Counted from the first letter of the stretch, positions 26,212-35,792 are shown. The stretch is 64,000 nt of DNA from Bacillota bacterium (GCA_023439125.1 JAEXOU010000015.1:62001-126000); one strand, 5' to 3'. Program-made: numbers and translations. The notes: generated by a model from the letters alone, not told the origin.

Positions 26212-26889
26212 ATGAAAATAATAGCTTATGCATATACCCAATTTCCATCAAAGTTTGGAATCCCACGTCAAAGTAATTTAGTGAAGGAACTAAAAGGAAC
26301 TATAATACTTGAACCTGAATTTCGTAATCCTGATGTGTTTCGTGGACTAGATGGATTCTCTCACCTCTGGCTTCTTTGGAAGTTTTCAGAAACTACAAGA
26401 GAACAGTGGTCTCCTTTAGTTCGACCACCTCGCCTTGGTGGAAACGAATATCGTGGCATCTTTGCGACACGTTCTCCATTTCGCCCGAATCCAATCGGTT
26501 TATCCTCTGTAAAACTTGAGCGAATTGAAATGCATGAAACCTTAGGCCCCATCTTGCATATATTAGGAGCTGATCTTATGAATCATACTCCGATCTATGA
26601 TATCAAACCTTATTTACCTTATACGGATAGTCATCCCGATGCCACAGGAGGTTTTACCGAAGATACGAATCGGTATTGTCTAGAGGTTGAATTTCTTGAT
26701 CATCTAACACATAAACTGTCACCAAGCGAAGTTACAAACATCCGTGAAATATTAGCTCAAGATCCTCGTCCAGCCTATCAAAAGGACCCAGAGCGCATCT
26801 ATGGCTTCGAATATGCAGGATATGAAATCAAATTCAAAGTTCAAAATGAAAAGTTAACCGTCTGCCAAATTGACTACATTGGTAATTAA
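26212..26889 (+). CDS. trmO: tRNA (N6-threonylcarbamoyladenosine37-N6)-methyltransferase TrmO
   Basis: A SAM-dependent enzyme that methylates t6A37 in certain tRNAs reading ACY codons. It is recognisable by the UPF0066 beta-barrel domain: RGLDGFSHLWLLWKF, RGIFATRSPFRPNPIGLSSVKL and GADLMNHTPIYDIKPYLPY. The C-terminal region DPRPAYQKDPERIYGFEYAGYEIKF is typical. Length 225 residues is normal. The ribosome site is weak, so the exact start is less certain. Confidence 0.92.
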   Translation: MKIIAYAYTQFPSKFGIPRQSNLVKELKGTIILEPEFRNPDVFRGLDGFSHLWLLWKFSETTREQWSPLVRPPRLGGNEYRGIFATRSPFRPNPIGLSSVKLERIEMHETLGPILHILGADLMNHTPIYDIKPYLPYTDSHPDATGGFTEDTNRYCLEVEFLDHLTHKLSPSEVTNIREILAQDPRPAYQKDPERIYGFEYAGYEIKFKVQNEKLTVCQIDYIGN

Positions 26890-26895
26890 GAAAAC

Positions 26896-26972
26896 AATGG
26901 AACTAATCAGGATGAAATAGGAGAAATATTGTCATAATTCTTCCTCCTATCTACTATCTGATTAGTTCCATT
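26896..26972. terminator. Bidirectional terminator between trmO and the CAT-like gene
   Basis: A perfect 15-bp outer stem AATGGAACTAATCAG/CTGATTAGTTCCATT encloses further partial pairing (ATAGGAG with TCCTAT). The two genes converge on it. Confidence 0.75.
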
Positions 26973-27021
26973 TAGCCATTTTATTATGAAATTATATCAA
27001 AATACAAGAGTGTTTAAAACT

Positions 27022-27648
27022 TTAGTATGTATCAAGAAACTCTTGTAACCTTTGGGCCAACTTACCCATATGAATCCCATCAACAAAGGAGTGATGTGCT
27101 TGGATAGAGAACGGGAGTATCAAGCGATCATTCCGAAAAAAATACTTCCCCCAATCAAACATCGGTACTGCGTTATCCTTTCTACCTGAATCCGTATGAG
27201 AAATATGTGTGTAGCTAATCCATGGAATTGCTGAAAATTGATAGATATCATTCCCCATCGGTCCTGTGAAGTAAACCTCTTGATGATCAGCAATCTCCTT
27301 TGCGGAGTGTACAAAATCAAAGATATTATCTTTTGGTTCTACAACAACTACCTTTAGTAACTCTGTCTCTTTATTTAAGTAGGAAAAAGACAATTTAAGG
27401 CGTTTATATTTTACAACCTCTCCATCCTTGAATCGGTAACGAAACTCCTCAATCTCATTGGCACATGTCGATATTGCATAAATCATTGCCAAGGTAAATG
27501 ATAGTTGTTCTTCATGCACCCTTTGATAGAAATTAGTAATATCAAGTTCAAAACTGATATCGTAGCGTGGTTGCTGACACTGTCGGAAAATAAGGTAATG
27601 TTGTTTTCGTTTCCAATTTTCGATATCTACTAGTTCAAAATCTTCCAT
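27022..27648 (-). CDS. Chloramphenicol acetyltransferase family protein (CatA-like)
   Basis: 209 residues with the family's catalytic motif QAHHSFVDGIHMG near the C-terminus (HHxxxDG) and the substrate-strand features PWISYTHISH and FDWGKYF. The overall length matches CatA trimers. Chromosomal relatives in clostridia do not always give chloramphenicol resistance, so the substrate is open. GGGGGA lies four bases before the ATG at 27648; the upstream ATG lacks a ribosome site. Confidence 0.88.
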   Translation of the reverse strand: MEDFELVDIENWKRKQHYLIFRQCQQPRYDISFELDITNFYQRVHEEQLSFTLAMIYAISTCANEIEEFRYRFKDGEVVKYKRLKLSFSYLNKETELLKVVVVEPKDNIFDFVHSAKEIADHQEVYFTGPMGNDIYQFSAIPWISYTHISHTDSGRKDNAVPMFDWGKYFFRNDRLILPFSIQAHHSFVDGIHMGKLAQRLQEFLDTY

Positions 27649-27701
27649 AGATTCCCCCATTCTTACGTAATACACATCGTGTCAATTTCTTACTACCTAA
27701 C

Positions 27702-28544
27702 TTACATCTCCTGTGTCATATAAAGTAGTCGTTTCATATAATCATTTCTTACTAGTTGATTGGCTTCTTTAAATGCCTGCTCTGCCTCTTCCTTATGACC
27801 TTGCTTTTGATAAAATAATACGAGATTTAGATAAACAACAAATTTCAGTTCATCATAATCTTTGTACTTTTCAAAGAATTCTTCACATTCTTTATAGTTC
27901 TCTTTCAACATATTAAACTCAAGATATGCGAGATCGATCGTATAATCTAATCTTAAATCTTTCCCTTTATATTTACGAAAGACTTTCTGTGCTATATTCA
28001 TATAATACTCTGCCTTATTCATATTCTTTTCCTTGGCAGAAATAATGATAGGTAACGCTGATTTTAATATGATCACATCTTTTAGTTTACCGAATGTAGT
28101 TAGATTAATACTGTTTATATAAAACCACGCTCTATCAAATTCACGAAGATCGCCGTATGCATCTGCAAGATATAAGGCATACATATTGCAATAATAATCA
28201 TATCGCTCATCTCCCTTAATCAATCTAAGTTGTTCTTCCATTTTATCAATAACATTTTGAGAATATCCTTCTTTATGAACCTCGAGGATTATTGCTCGAT
28301 AGATTTTATCTTGTTTAAACACACGAGGCAGAATGATATAATAATTAATCAAGTCAAGTAAAATTGCTAAGATTCCAGCAAGCACTATTTTTAGTATTGT
28401 TGGTTTAGAAGGAAAAGTATCTTCTTTATTCATGATAAGCTCAAAAAATGTATATGAAACGAAAAAAAAGATTATCCACCACAATAAATGTGCTACTACA
28501 AATAACTTCCTATCTTTCTTAATTGGTATTTTTTTTTGCTCCAT
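27702..28544 (-). CDS. Membrane protein with C-terminal helical repeats
   Basis: Not recognised. Two membrane segments lie near residues 14-34 and 48-72, followed by about 200 hydrophilic, strongly helical residues resembling degenerate TPR units (for example FVVYLNLVLFYQKQGHKEEAEQAFKEA at the end). AAAGGGG precedes the ATG. It lies 53 bases from the CAT-like gene on the same strand. Confidence 0.7.
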   Translation of the reverse strand: MEQKKIPIKKDRKLFVVAHLLWWIIFFFVSYTFFELIMNKEDTFPSKPTILKIVLAGILAILLDLINYYIILPRVFKQDKIYRAIILEVHKEGYSQNVIDKMEEQLRLIKGDERYDYYCNMYALYLADAYGDLREFDRAWFYINSINLTTFGKLKDVIILKSALPIIISAKEKNMNKAEYYMNIAQKVFRKYKGKDLRLDYTIDLAYLEFNMLKENYKECEEFFEKYKDYDELKFVVYLNLVLFYQKQGHKEEAEQAFKEANQLVRNDYMKRLLYMTQEM

Positions 28545-28591
28545 AAGTTTTTTCCCCTTTAATTAAAATATTCCCCAAAACATACGTTAGA

Positions 28592-29119
28592 TTATATGAA
28601 ATACTCCTCTTTCATCAACATATCCAATACTCGAAGTTCTCGCTCAATCATGTCATTAAATAGAGTCTCTTCACTTTTCATACCATGCTCACTTGTTCTG
28701 TTAATCAAGATGGCATGCTCTGGTGAAACAAACTCTAAAAAAAATTCTTCTTCATACTCATAATCATCTAACTTTTGAGTGTCTATCTCGGACTTAGCAT
28801 TACAAAAATAGTAATAATTATCTTGAATGAAAATATCTTCTATCATTCCTTTTTGCTTGCGGTGTACCATACCATATTCTTTAATTGACTCTGGTAAAAT
28901 AACAAGACCTGTTTCTTCTTTCACCTCACGGATCAATGTTTCCGTCTGGCTTTCCCCTTCTTCGATTCCTCCACCCGGAAACTTATAGTAATCATACTTT
29001 AAGCTATGTACCATTGCTACTTTTCCTTCTCTAATGATAATTCCTCTCACAGAGGGTCGTACGCAACAGGTTCCATCTTCTTTATAATCCTTCCTGTCTA
29101 ATTCAAACAATAATCTCAT
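28592..29119 (-). CDS. Nudix hydrolase
   Basis: Hydrolyses a nucleoside diphosphate linked to another group. The Nudix box is complete: GGIEEGESQTETLIREVKEETGL fits Gx5Ex7REVxEExGL. A short N-terminal strand region and a C-terminal helix extend it to 175 residues. The substrate cannot be told. GGGGGA lies six bases before the ATG. Confidence 0.9.
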   Translation of the reverse strand: MRLLFELDRKDYKEDGTCCVRPSVRGIIIREGKVAMVHSLKYDYYKFPGGGIEEGESQTETLIREVKEETGLVILPESIKEYGMVHRKQKGMIEDIFIQDNYYYFCNAKSEIDTQKLDDYEYEEEFFLEFVSPEHAILINRTSEHGMKSEETLFNDMIERELRVLDMLMKEEYFI

Positions 29120-29148
29120 CTTGAGTCCCCCAATATTGAACTAGTTGA

Positions 29149-30120
29149 TTATCTTTGCATTTTATTTATTGATTCAAGAAATAAGTTTCGAATCGTGTAA
29201 TTGAGATGATCTCCAAGGAGTTTTTTGTTCTCCTCTGGGATAAAGCCTCCAGCCATTGCTTTATGACCGCCACCACTTCCCAAGCCTTGTAGTGCCATGC
29301 TAGTTAGTTTTCCTGCATCCACTTCGGGTATCTCACTTCGAACGGAAAACTTTATTCCATTTCTTCGAAGTGAATATATGACGGAAACATCTACCACATC
29401 CAATGCTAAAATAAAATCAGAAACAGTAGCTATCAAAGCATCTGGACAATCAAATGGCATAAAAGAAAACCCTGTTTTTTCAAATACCTTTATATTTTCT
29501 ATTGCCGCTGCATAAGCCTTCAAGTCCTCAAACTCCATAACATTTGAATACATTGAATTAAGACGCTGTATATCAGCATTCTTATATGCAAAAGCGAACA
29601 TATCAATATCAAAAGGAGTCGTTTGTCGTGTAAAGTCAGCAGTATCCATTTTAATTCCATAAGCTAAAGCTGCTGCTACGATCGGATTAAGCGCAGTATC
29701 AGTTTCTACAAAATATGAAGTTACAATCGATGCACAAGCACCTGTAATACGTACATCTTTATATCGATATTCACAATCGATAACCGTCGGATGATGGTCA
29801 ATACATGCTACTTCATCACCAATCAAATCAGTTAAGTTAGAATTATATTTTTGAGAATCTACTGTAATAATATAGTCTTCCTGAGTCATATCAGATAAAT
29901 GATCTTTCTGAACAATCGTCATATCAAAAGTCGTAATCATACGTTTTGAACTAAGTTTATCAATGAGGCCATCATAGCATATATTGGCCTCAATCCCATG
30001 CTGTTTTAAAAATTCTTGTAAGCCAAATGCACTTGCCATAGCATCTGGATCTGGGAAATTATGAGTTTGGATATAAACCTTGTGCCCCTCTAAAATCTTA
30101 AGTAATTTAAATGGATTCAT
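29149..30120 (-). CDS. DHH family phosphoesterase (NrnA-like)
   Basis: A cytoplasmic manganese-dependent phosphoesterase or exonuclease of short oligonucleotides or cyclic-dinucleotide products. The DHH domain shows HNFPDPDAMASA and CIDHHPTV; the DHHA1 domain ends in GSGGGHKAMAGG. The upstream ATG overlaps the AAAGGAG site, so the ATG at 30120 is chosen. Whether it acts as a nanoRNase or on pAp or pApA is not shown. Confidence 0.88.
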   Translation of the reverse strand: MNPFKLLKILEGHKVYIQTHNFPDPDAMASAFGLQEFLKQHGIEANICYDGLIDKLSSKRMITTFDMTIVQKDHLSDMTQEDYIITVDSQKYNSNLTDLIGDEVACIDHHPTVIDCEYRYKDVRITGACASIVTSYFVETDTALNPIVAAALAYGIKMDTADFTRQTTPFDIDMFAFAYKNADIQRLNSMYSNVMEFEDLKAYAAAIENIKVFEKTGFSFMPFDCPDALIATVSDFILALDVVDVSVIYSLRRNGIKFSVRSEIPEVDAGKLTSMALQGLGSGGGHKAMAGGFIPEENKKLLGDHLNYTIRNLFLESINKMQR

Positions 30121-30155
30121 ATAAATTTTTCTCCTTTTCAAATCATCCTATTGTA

Positions 30156-31010
30156 TCAGTTTGTATCTACCTCTTCTTTTTTATCATAACATATAACAAC
30201 TCCTTCTGGCGTCACCTTTTTTATTTTTCGTAATAAAAACAATCCATAAATCATGAAAGGTATAAACATGCATAGATTCCATATGTATGGCCAGATTGAT
30301 ATATTTCCATTTGGTATAACATGATTCTTTATGGCAAAATCTCCGAATCCACTTGCTATATCATAGAGTCCGTGTAGAATACCACACCAGAGTAAATTAT
30401 TATTCGTTCTTAATAACAGTGCAGAGAATGCAATGCCAAGCATTATACAATAGAGCACCTGTGATATAACTGATATTAAACTTGCACCTGTCATTAAATT
30501 AATTATGTGGAAAGCACCAAATAAAAGATTGCATATAAGCACAGAACCAATGATTTCTCTTCTTCCATTTCCATATTTTTTAAGGAATAAAGGTAAAAGC
30601 ATTCCTCTAAAAACAGTTTCTTCAAAAAATCCTATCATAAGACATTCTACGATCATAAGAATTACAGGAATACATTCTAGATTCTTTAATGGTACTATCT
30701 CAATATTCAAAACAATGTAAACATAAAAAATCCAACTAATGAACAATACATTTTTGTTTATCTCACATTTATACCACTTCAAAATCCCCCACTTTTTCAT
30801 TACAAATAAAAAAAATATCAGGCCAACCGCTCTAACTCCAATTCCCATGCTATATTTTATCAAAAGATTGGATGATGATAAATGAATGCCAGCATAGGAA
30901 GCACATTGTGCAATCAATTTCGGTAAAAATCTTAAAAAAACCACATTTGCAATTAATAAAAGAAGCAATCCCCAACCAATTTGCTTATAAAAAACCTTTT
31001 TTTCTATCAC
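30156..31010 (-). CDS. CPBP family intramembrane metalloprotease
   Basis: A polytopic membrane protein of about 284 residues. The three Abi/CAAX-protease motifs are present in order: EETVFRG (residues about 160-166), FGAFH, and HGLYDIASG. Related proteins process prenylated peptides or protect against self-made bacteriocins. The preferred start is the GTG at 31010 with AGGGG seven to eight bases upstream; the ATG 15 bases earlier lacks one. Confidence 0.88.
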   Translation of the reverse strand: MIEKKVFYKQIGWGLLLLLIANVVFLRFLPKLIAQCASYAGIHLSSSNLLIKYSMGIGVRAVGLIFFLFVMKKWGILKWYKCEINKNVLFISWIFYVYIVLNIEIVPLKNLECIPVILMIVECLMIGFFEETVFRGMLLPLFLKKYGNGRREIIGSVLICNLLFGAFHIINLMTGASLISVISQVLYCIMLGIAFSALLLRTNNNLLWCGILHGLYDIASGFGDFAIKNHVIPNGNISIWPYIWNLCMFIPFMIYGLFLLRKIKKVTPEGVVICYDKKEEVDTN

Positions 31011-31032
31011 TTTCTTTCCCCTCATTTTAGAA

Positions 31033-31503
31033 TCAATATTCGCAAGGCAAAAGTTTGCTTAATTCTTCGAACAATTTTGATTTCATTACTTCCAATTCTT
31101 TATCCGTGGGACGATTTTTATCACTATACATCTTTTCCATTGGGTACATCCAAACAGGACCTTTTCCGTTGCTACCATAGCCCTCTAAGTCTCCACTCAC
31201 TCTCGGGAACAAGTGCCAATGAAGATGCGAATCTCCATTTCCTAGCAATTCATAATTTATTTTTTCTGCTCCAAATGCTTTCGAAACAGCTTCACCAACA
31301 ATTGACATCTCCTCTAAGAATTTCACTTTCTTGGCATGTTCTAATTCAAATAGTTCTGATTTATGTTCTTTACAAAGAAATAATGTATAACCAACGAAAT
31401 GTTGGTAATCGCCGATTACAACATACCCTGTTTCTAGCTCCCTTACGAAATAAGGATTCTGTTTCTCTTTTATCATTTTGATTCGATCACATATGAGGCA
31501 CAT
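31033..31503 (-). CDS. HIT family protein
   Basis: The histidine-triad motif DSHLHWHLFPR (HxHxH) near residue 100 marks a nucleotide hydrolase or transferase. An N-terminal CLICDR could form half of a metal site as in some HIT proteins. It is 156 residues long. AAAGGAG lies eight bases before the ATG at 31503. The nucleotide substrate is unknown. The gene is 22 bases from the CPBP gene. Confidence 0.9.
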   Translation of the reverse strand: MCLICDRIKMIKEKQNPYFVRELETGYVVIGDYQHFVGYTLFLCKEHKSELFELEHAKKVKFLEEMSIVGEAVSKAFGAEKINYELLGNGDSHLHWHLFPRVSGDLEGYGSNGKGPVWMYPMEKMYSDKNRPTDKELEVMKSKLFEELSKLLPCEY

Positions 31504-31646
31504 CTTATTCACTCCTTTATCAATAATTAATCATTTCAATTATTTTACATTTTCCACTTTCTAACATATCATATCTATATCATTTAATCTATTAAAACCC
31601 AATTAAATTTGTAAAATGAGAATCATAAACTTTATTTCCAATTGAA

Positions 31647-31683
31647 AAAGAGCAGACACATGTCTCTACATAGTCTACTCTTT
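31647..31683 (-). terminator. Terminator downstream of the GNAT gene and repeat fragment H
   Basis: An imperfect stem with AAAGAG/CTCTTT and AGAC/GTCT pairs, followed on the minus strand by TTTTTC. The transcript of the gene at 31809 would pass through repeat fragment H before stopping here. Confidence 0.65.
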
Positions 31684-31725
31684 CAGTCTTTTAGGGAACC
31701 AAAAGTTCTTCTCTAGAATTGCAAT

Positions 31726-31788
31726 CGCCATTTTGCACATAAATAGACTTGCTAAAAATGGGATGACAAAAATATTTAGGAGCATACT
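31726..31788 (-). repeat. Palindromic repeat fragment, copy H (left half)
   Basis: Left outer end CGCCATTTTGCAC, TTGCTAAAAATGGGATGACAAA and AGCATACT are present; the rest is deleted. It is followed by the boundary motif AACTTTTGACACC (31791-31803), six bases before the stop of the gene at 31809. Confidence 0.8.
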
Positions 31789-31808
31789 AGAACTTTTGAC
31801 ACCGAATC

Positions 31809-32243
31809 TTACAACTTCAGTTCTCTAAAGTAGTCTAGGCCATCTTCACCAATCACCTTAAAACCACACGTATCGTAGAGCTTGGAAGCTGCAAGATTAT
31901 TCTTACGATGCCCCAAATGTATCACTGATACTTTTAGTTCTTTCTTTAAGTAATCAATCGCCAGTTCCATTGCTTTCGCTGCGTAACCATTCCCTTGATA
32001 TGCTTGATCGATCATAAGAGGATTTATATAGCCTGCTATTCCATCCTCATCATAACCACAACCGATTAGCCCCACATAATCATCATCAGATTTTATAGCA
32101 AAAAGCTCGGTATGTTCTTCATATCTGCTAATACCAATCCAGTAAACATTCGGAATTGAAAATATCTCTTTTTGTTCATCCGATACCGATAATTCGCATA
32201 CCTTTAGCCAATTATGTACGTCTAGGTTTTCTAGATATACCAT
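31809..32243 (-). CDS. GNAT family N-acetyltransferase
   Basis: A 144-residue acetyltransferase fold with the acetyl-CoA loop QAYQGNGYAAKAMELAIDYL (Q/RxxGxG/A) and the C-terminal HRKNNLAASKLYDTCGFKVI. The substrate is unknown. GGAGG lies five bases before the ATG at 32243; a GTG upstream overlaps that site. Confidence 0.87.
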   Translation of the reverse strand: MVYLENLDVHNWLKVCELSVSDEQKEIFSIPNVYWIGISRYEEHTELFAIKSDDDYVGLIGCGYDEDGIAGYINPLMIDQAYQGNGYAAKAMELAIDYLKKELKVSVIHLGHRKNNLAASKLYDTCGFKVIGEDGLDYFRELKL

Positions 32244-32331
32244 CTTTACCTCCACCAGTTATTATGTAATAAGCCTATTATATCAAATCTCCTATATATT
32301 ACAATCCGATTGATCTTTTCAAATAAACAAT

Positions 32332-32913
32332 TTAATACCTTGATTCTTTCAGACCAACAGACTTATAACAGAAATAAGTTCCTGGTAAAATATTATCATC
32401 ATCATAATACAACAACCCTATTTTACTAAATCTAAAACTTCTACTGTAATTCATTTTGCAAAGTACATCATAGGCTCTTTGATAATTTTCAAATGGTGCT
32501 TTGCCAATAGCAACTGTCATATGAAAAATATAATCATCATCGAAGGGAGCTGGACATGGTCCAAATCTTTTCTCTAAGCTAGAGAATAATTCTTTTTGCA
32601 TCTCATCAAGTTCTGAGGTTTTTCGAATTTGAATAGCTAAGCATCCAGAAGGCTCTCCACCAATAGCATTATTAGGGTATACTACTAATTTCTCAAAATT
32701 CAATTCTATAGGACTGACTTTATTTACAAACTCATTAAAAAATTCTTCAATTTCTTCCAAACTTGATATCACAAATGGTTGCTTTAATGAAACATGAAAT
32801 GGTAGTCTTGTCATTTCAAACCCGACATTTCCAACACGATGAGCTTTTAGAAGAATCTTTCTACCATAGTTTTCAACTTCATCATCTGCTAATAATACAA
32901 TCGTAGCTTTCAT
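32332..32913 (-). CDS. 2H phosphoesterase superfamily protein
   Basis: Two HxS/T motifs about 95 residues apart, PFHVSLKQPF and IFHMTVAIG, are the hallmark of the 2H superfamily (2'-5' RNA ligase, cyclic phosphodiesterases). It is 193 residues long. It starts inside the end of the ThrRS gene (32-bp overlap, GGAGG six bases before the ATG), so it is co-expressed with that synthetase under the T-box. A tRNA- or RNA-end-linked role is an attractive guess but unproven. Confidence 0.8.
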   Translation of the reverse strand: MKATIVLLADDEVENYGRKILLKAHRVGNVGFEMTRLPFHVSLKQPFVISSLEEIEEFFNEFVNKVSPIELNFEKLVVYPNNAIGGEPSGCLAIQIRKTSELDEMQKELFSSLEKRFGPCPAPFDDDYIFHMTVAIGKAPFENYQRAYDVLCKMNYSRSFRFSKIGLLYYDDDNILPGTYFCYKSVGLKESRY

Positions 32914-34672
32914 TTTCAACCTCCATCTCTTTTTTTAGTGCAGCAATAAATTCACCAATCTCAATGCTTCCTAAATCTCCAGCATCTCTTTTTCTAATCG
33001 AGACTGTCCCACTTTCCAATTCCTTCTGTCCAATAATAATCATATATGGAACTTTGTCTAATTGTGCTTCACGAATCTTATAACCTACTTTCTCAGTTCT
33101 TGAGTCAATTTCGCAACGGATTCCATTTTCCTTTAATAATTTCATTACTTCTTTGCCATATGAGATAAATCGATCAGCAATTGGCAATACTTTCACTTGA
33201 ACTGGCGATAGCCATAGAGGAAACTTACCAGCGTAATGCTCAATCAAAATTCCAATAAATCTTTCAATAGAACCAAAAACTACTCTATGAATCATAATTG
33301 GTCTATGTCGCTCACCATCAGCACCTATGTACTCTGCTTCAAATCGAAGAGGCAATTGAAAATCCAATTGAATGGTTCCGCACTGCCATGTCCTTCCTAG
33401 ACAATCTTCTAAATGAAAGTCTATTTTAGGACCATAAAATGCTCCATCACCCTCATTAATCACGTACTTTTTCCCTGTTACTTCTAGCGCAGTTTTAAGC
33501 CCCTCAGTTGCTAACTCCCAATCTTCATCACTGCCAATACTGTTTTCTGGCCGAGTAGATAGTTCCAAAGAATATGTAAAGCCAAACTTTTGATAAACTT
33601 CATCGATTAGTCGAATCACTCCTACGATTTCTTCTGTTATTTGCTCTTGTGTCATAAAAATATGTGCATCATCCTGTGTAAAATTTCGCACTCTCATTAA
33701 TCCATGTAATGTACCTGATTTTTCATGACGATGAACTAAGCCTAACTCACCCATTCTAATTGGTAGCTCGCGATAGGAATGAGGTTGCTGCTTATATACA
33801 AGCATTCCACCAGGACAGTTCATAGGCTTAATCGCATAATCCATATCATCAATAACGGTAGTATACATAATTTCACGATAATGGTCCCAATGACCTGATG
33901 TCTGCCATAAATCTCTATTTAGTATAATCGGAGTAGATATTTCATAATACCCTTCCCTTTCATGAATTTCTCTCCAATAATTAATCAATAAATTTTTCAG
34001 AATTAACCCTTTTGGAAGAAAAAATGGAAACCCAGGTCCTTCCTCCAACAATGTAAACAAGCCTAAATCTTTTCCTAGTTTTCTATGGTCCCTCCTTTTT
34101 AATTCTTCTTGTAGCTCAAGATATTCGTCCAGTTGACTACTTTTAGGAAATGCTATACCGTAGATTCTTGTGAGCATTTTGTTTTTTTCATTACCACGCC
34201 AATAAGCACCTGCTATTGTTGTCAATTTAAAAGCTTTAATCAAACTCGTATTAGAAATATGTGGTCCTGTACATAAATCTACATACTCTCCTTGCTCATA
34301 GAAACTAATTTTCTCTTCGATTGGCAAATCATCAATTAACATAAGCTTATAAGGTTCATCTCTTTGTGTCATGAATGAAATTGCCTCTTGTCTACTCAAC
34401 TCAAATCTGCGTAATCCCCAATTCTCTTTTATTATTTTTTTCATTTCATCTTCGATCTTTTTCAAATGTTCATACGAGAAAGTGAAATCAAATTCAAAAT
34501 CATAATAAAATCCATCCTTAATAGCTGGTCCTATTGCACACTTAGTCGTTGGATAGATGCGCTTAACTGCTTGTGCCAAAACATGAGACGCTGTGTGCCA
34601 AAAAGCCTCCTTTCCTAACTCCTCTTCAAACTTACACTCAGCTACCGTTCCATCTTTCCTACTAACTTTCAT
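32882..34672 (-). CDS. thrS: Threonyl-tRNA synthetase lacking the TGS domain
   Basis: Charges tRNA-Thr. The class II core is intact: MNCPGGM (zinc Cys), MGELGLVHRHEKSGTLHGLMR (motif 2) and IMIHRVVFGSIERF (motif 3), then the anticodon-binding domain. The editing domain keeps HTASH and DLCTGPH. The protein starts almost directly at the editing domain, so the roughly 60-residue N-terminal TGS domain of standard ThrRS is absent; only a stub of about 20 residues precedes it. It is preceded by a T-box leader. It may be a second ThrRS; the main copy would lie elsewhere. Confidence 0.93.
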   Translation of the reverse strand: MKVSRKDGTVAECKFEEELGKEAFWHTASHVLAQAVKRIYPTTKCAIGPAIKDGFYYDFEFDFTFSYEHLKKIEDEMKKIIKENWGLRRFELSRQEAISFMTQRDEPYKLMLIDDLPIEEKISFYEQGEYVDLCTGPHISNTSLIKAFKLTTIAGAYWRGNEKNKMLTRIYGIAFPKSSQLDEYLELQEELKRRDHRKLGKDLGLFTLLEEGPGFPFFLPKGLILKNLLINYWREIHEREGYYEISTPIILNRDLWQTSGHWDHYREIMYTTVIDDMDYAIKPMNCPGGMLVYKQQPHSYRELPIRMGELGLVHRHEKSGTLHGLMRVRNFTQDDAHIFMTQEQITEEIVGVIRLIDEVYQKFGFTYSLELSTRPENSIGSDEDWELATEGLKTALEVTGKKYVINEGDGAFYGPKIDFHLEDCLGRTWQCGTIQLDFQLPLRFEAEYIGADGERHRPIMIHRVVFGSIERFIGILIEHYAGKFPLWLSPVQVKVLPIADRFISYGKEVMKLLKENGIRCEIDSRTEKVGYKIREAQLDKVPYMIIIGQKELESGTVSIRKRDAGDLGSIEIGEFIAALKKEMEVENESYDCIISR

Positions 34673-34728
34673 TCTTATGCTCTCCTTTCATAATATGCCA
34701 TTACGGCATTGAATAAATTTAACATAAG

Positions 34729-34996
34729 AAAAGCACCCGAAAATCAACGGCATAATACCATCAATTTAAGGGTGCATAGATTCTAATGCACGGTTCCACC
34801 TTAACTTTTCACTTCAGATTCTAACAAATCCTATACTTTAACGCAGTCATACGGTAACACTTACTTCATTCAGTATTACAGCTCGGGAATGGTTTTCATT
34901 TATTTTCTTACATGAAAAACTTTCACCAAATGTTTTTCTCTCTGAATGTTTCCAATAAACTACTTTTTTCCGTCTTTGCTTTTCTTATGTTATTAA
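34729..34996 (-). promoter_or_regulatory. T-box riboswitch of thrS
   Basis: On the minus strand the T-box core AAGGTGGAACCGTG lies at 34802-34789. It is followed by an intrinsic terminator: GCACCC (34775-34770) pairs with GGGTGC (34738-34733), then TTTTC. The region between the promoter and the core carries stem I-like sequence. A Thr codon ACC at 34855-34853 is the candidate specifier, but I could not prove its loop placement. Uncharged tRNA-Thr would stabilise the antiterminator and switch thrS on. Confidence 0.9.
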
Positions 34997-35001
34997 AGTT
35001 T

Positions 35002-35029
35002 ATTATAGCAAATGATTTGATGTTGTCAA
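35002..35029 (-). promoter_or_regulatory. Promoter of the T-box/thrS unit
   Basis: Perfect TTGACA (35024-35029) and perfect TATAAT (35002-35007) with a 16-base spacer on the minus strand, just ahead of the T-box leader. Confidence 0.9.
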
Positions 35030-35054
35030 TAACCTAGTGGAAATGTTTGTTATA

Positions 35055-35792
35055 CTACTGTATCCCGTATAACTTAAATGGATCATTTTTTAGTTCTCTT
35101 TCGTAAATACTAACGATATCCCATAAATCAAAAAACATCACTTTACACTTTCCGATGTATCCATCTTTAATCAGCCCCTTTTCGTACGCCATTTGTTGGA
35201 TGGTATACCATGCCTTAACGGGAAGCTGCTCCATTTCCACCACCCATTGATCCGACGGATACATACGATTGACGATTTCATTCGGCGCCGATATACTTTT
35301 TATCTCATTAGGCAGAAGATTTTCTACATAGTGCATAGCCGTTAGTTTGTAAATATCCACACCTAGAAGCAGGGCTTTTCCTCCATGTTCTAATGCATAA
35401 TCAAGCCCACCACTTACGGCTTCCTTACCGTGTTTACCCCATCCAGAGATTCGAAACACACCCTCCCCCGTATATGTATCCGGCATTTTTCGGAATGTAT
35501 CTGCAATTGCTCCCATAGCGCTATGTTCACAATCTGACTCCAGCACCTTTATTTTTACAGTAATACCCATTTCCTTATCCCAATCTGTTAACTCTTGTTC
35601 TTTGCTCAAACGAAGTGCGGGCATAAAAATACTGCCACTATCGGTAACAACCTCTTTTATGGTTTGAATCACTGTGCCAGCACCACCCATTACATAACCA
35701 AAACTTTTAAGAGAACTATGAACTTCAAGTATCATGCCCTCTCTAACTCCAATATCAAGCAATCCTTGTTTTAATTCTTTACTTGTTAACAT
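35055..35792 (-). CDS. Aminoglycoside N3-acetyltransferase family protein (AAC(3)/YokD-like)
   Basis: About 245 residues. Family motifs: EVHSSLKSFGYVMGGAGTVI near the N-terminus, SAMGAIADTFRKMPD in the middle and LLLGVDIYKLTAMHYVEN for the C-terminal active-site region. These enzymes acetylate aminoglycosides, though chromosomal members may have other amine substrates. GGAGGAG precedes the ATG at 35792. Confidence 0.87.
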   Translation of the reverse strand: MLTSKELKQGLLDIGVREGMILEVHSSLKSFGYVMGGAGTVIQTIKEVVTDSGSIFMPALRLSKEQELTDWDKEMGITVKIKVLESDCEHSAMGAIADTFRKMPDTYTGEGVFRISGWGKHGKEAVSGGLDYALEHGGKALLLGVDIYKLTAMHYVENLLPNEIKSISAPNEIVNRMYPSDQWVVEMEQLPVKAWYTIQQMAYEKGLIKDGYIGKCKVMFFDLWDIVSIYERELKNDPFKLYGIQ

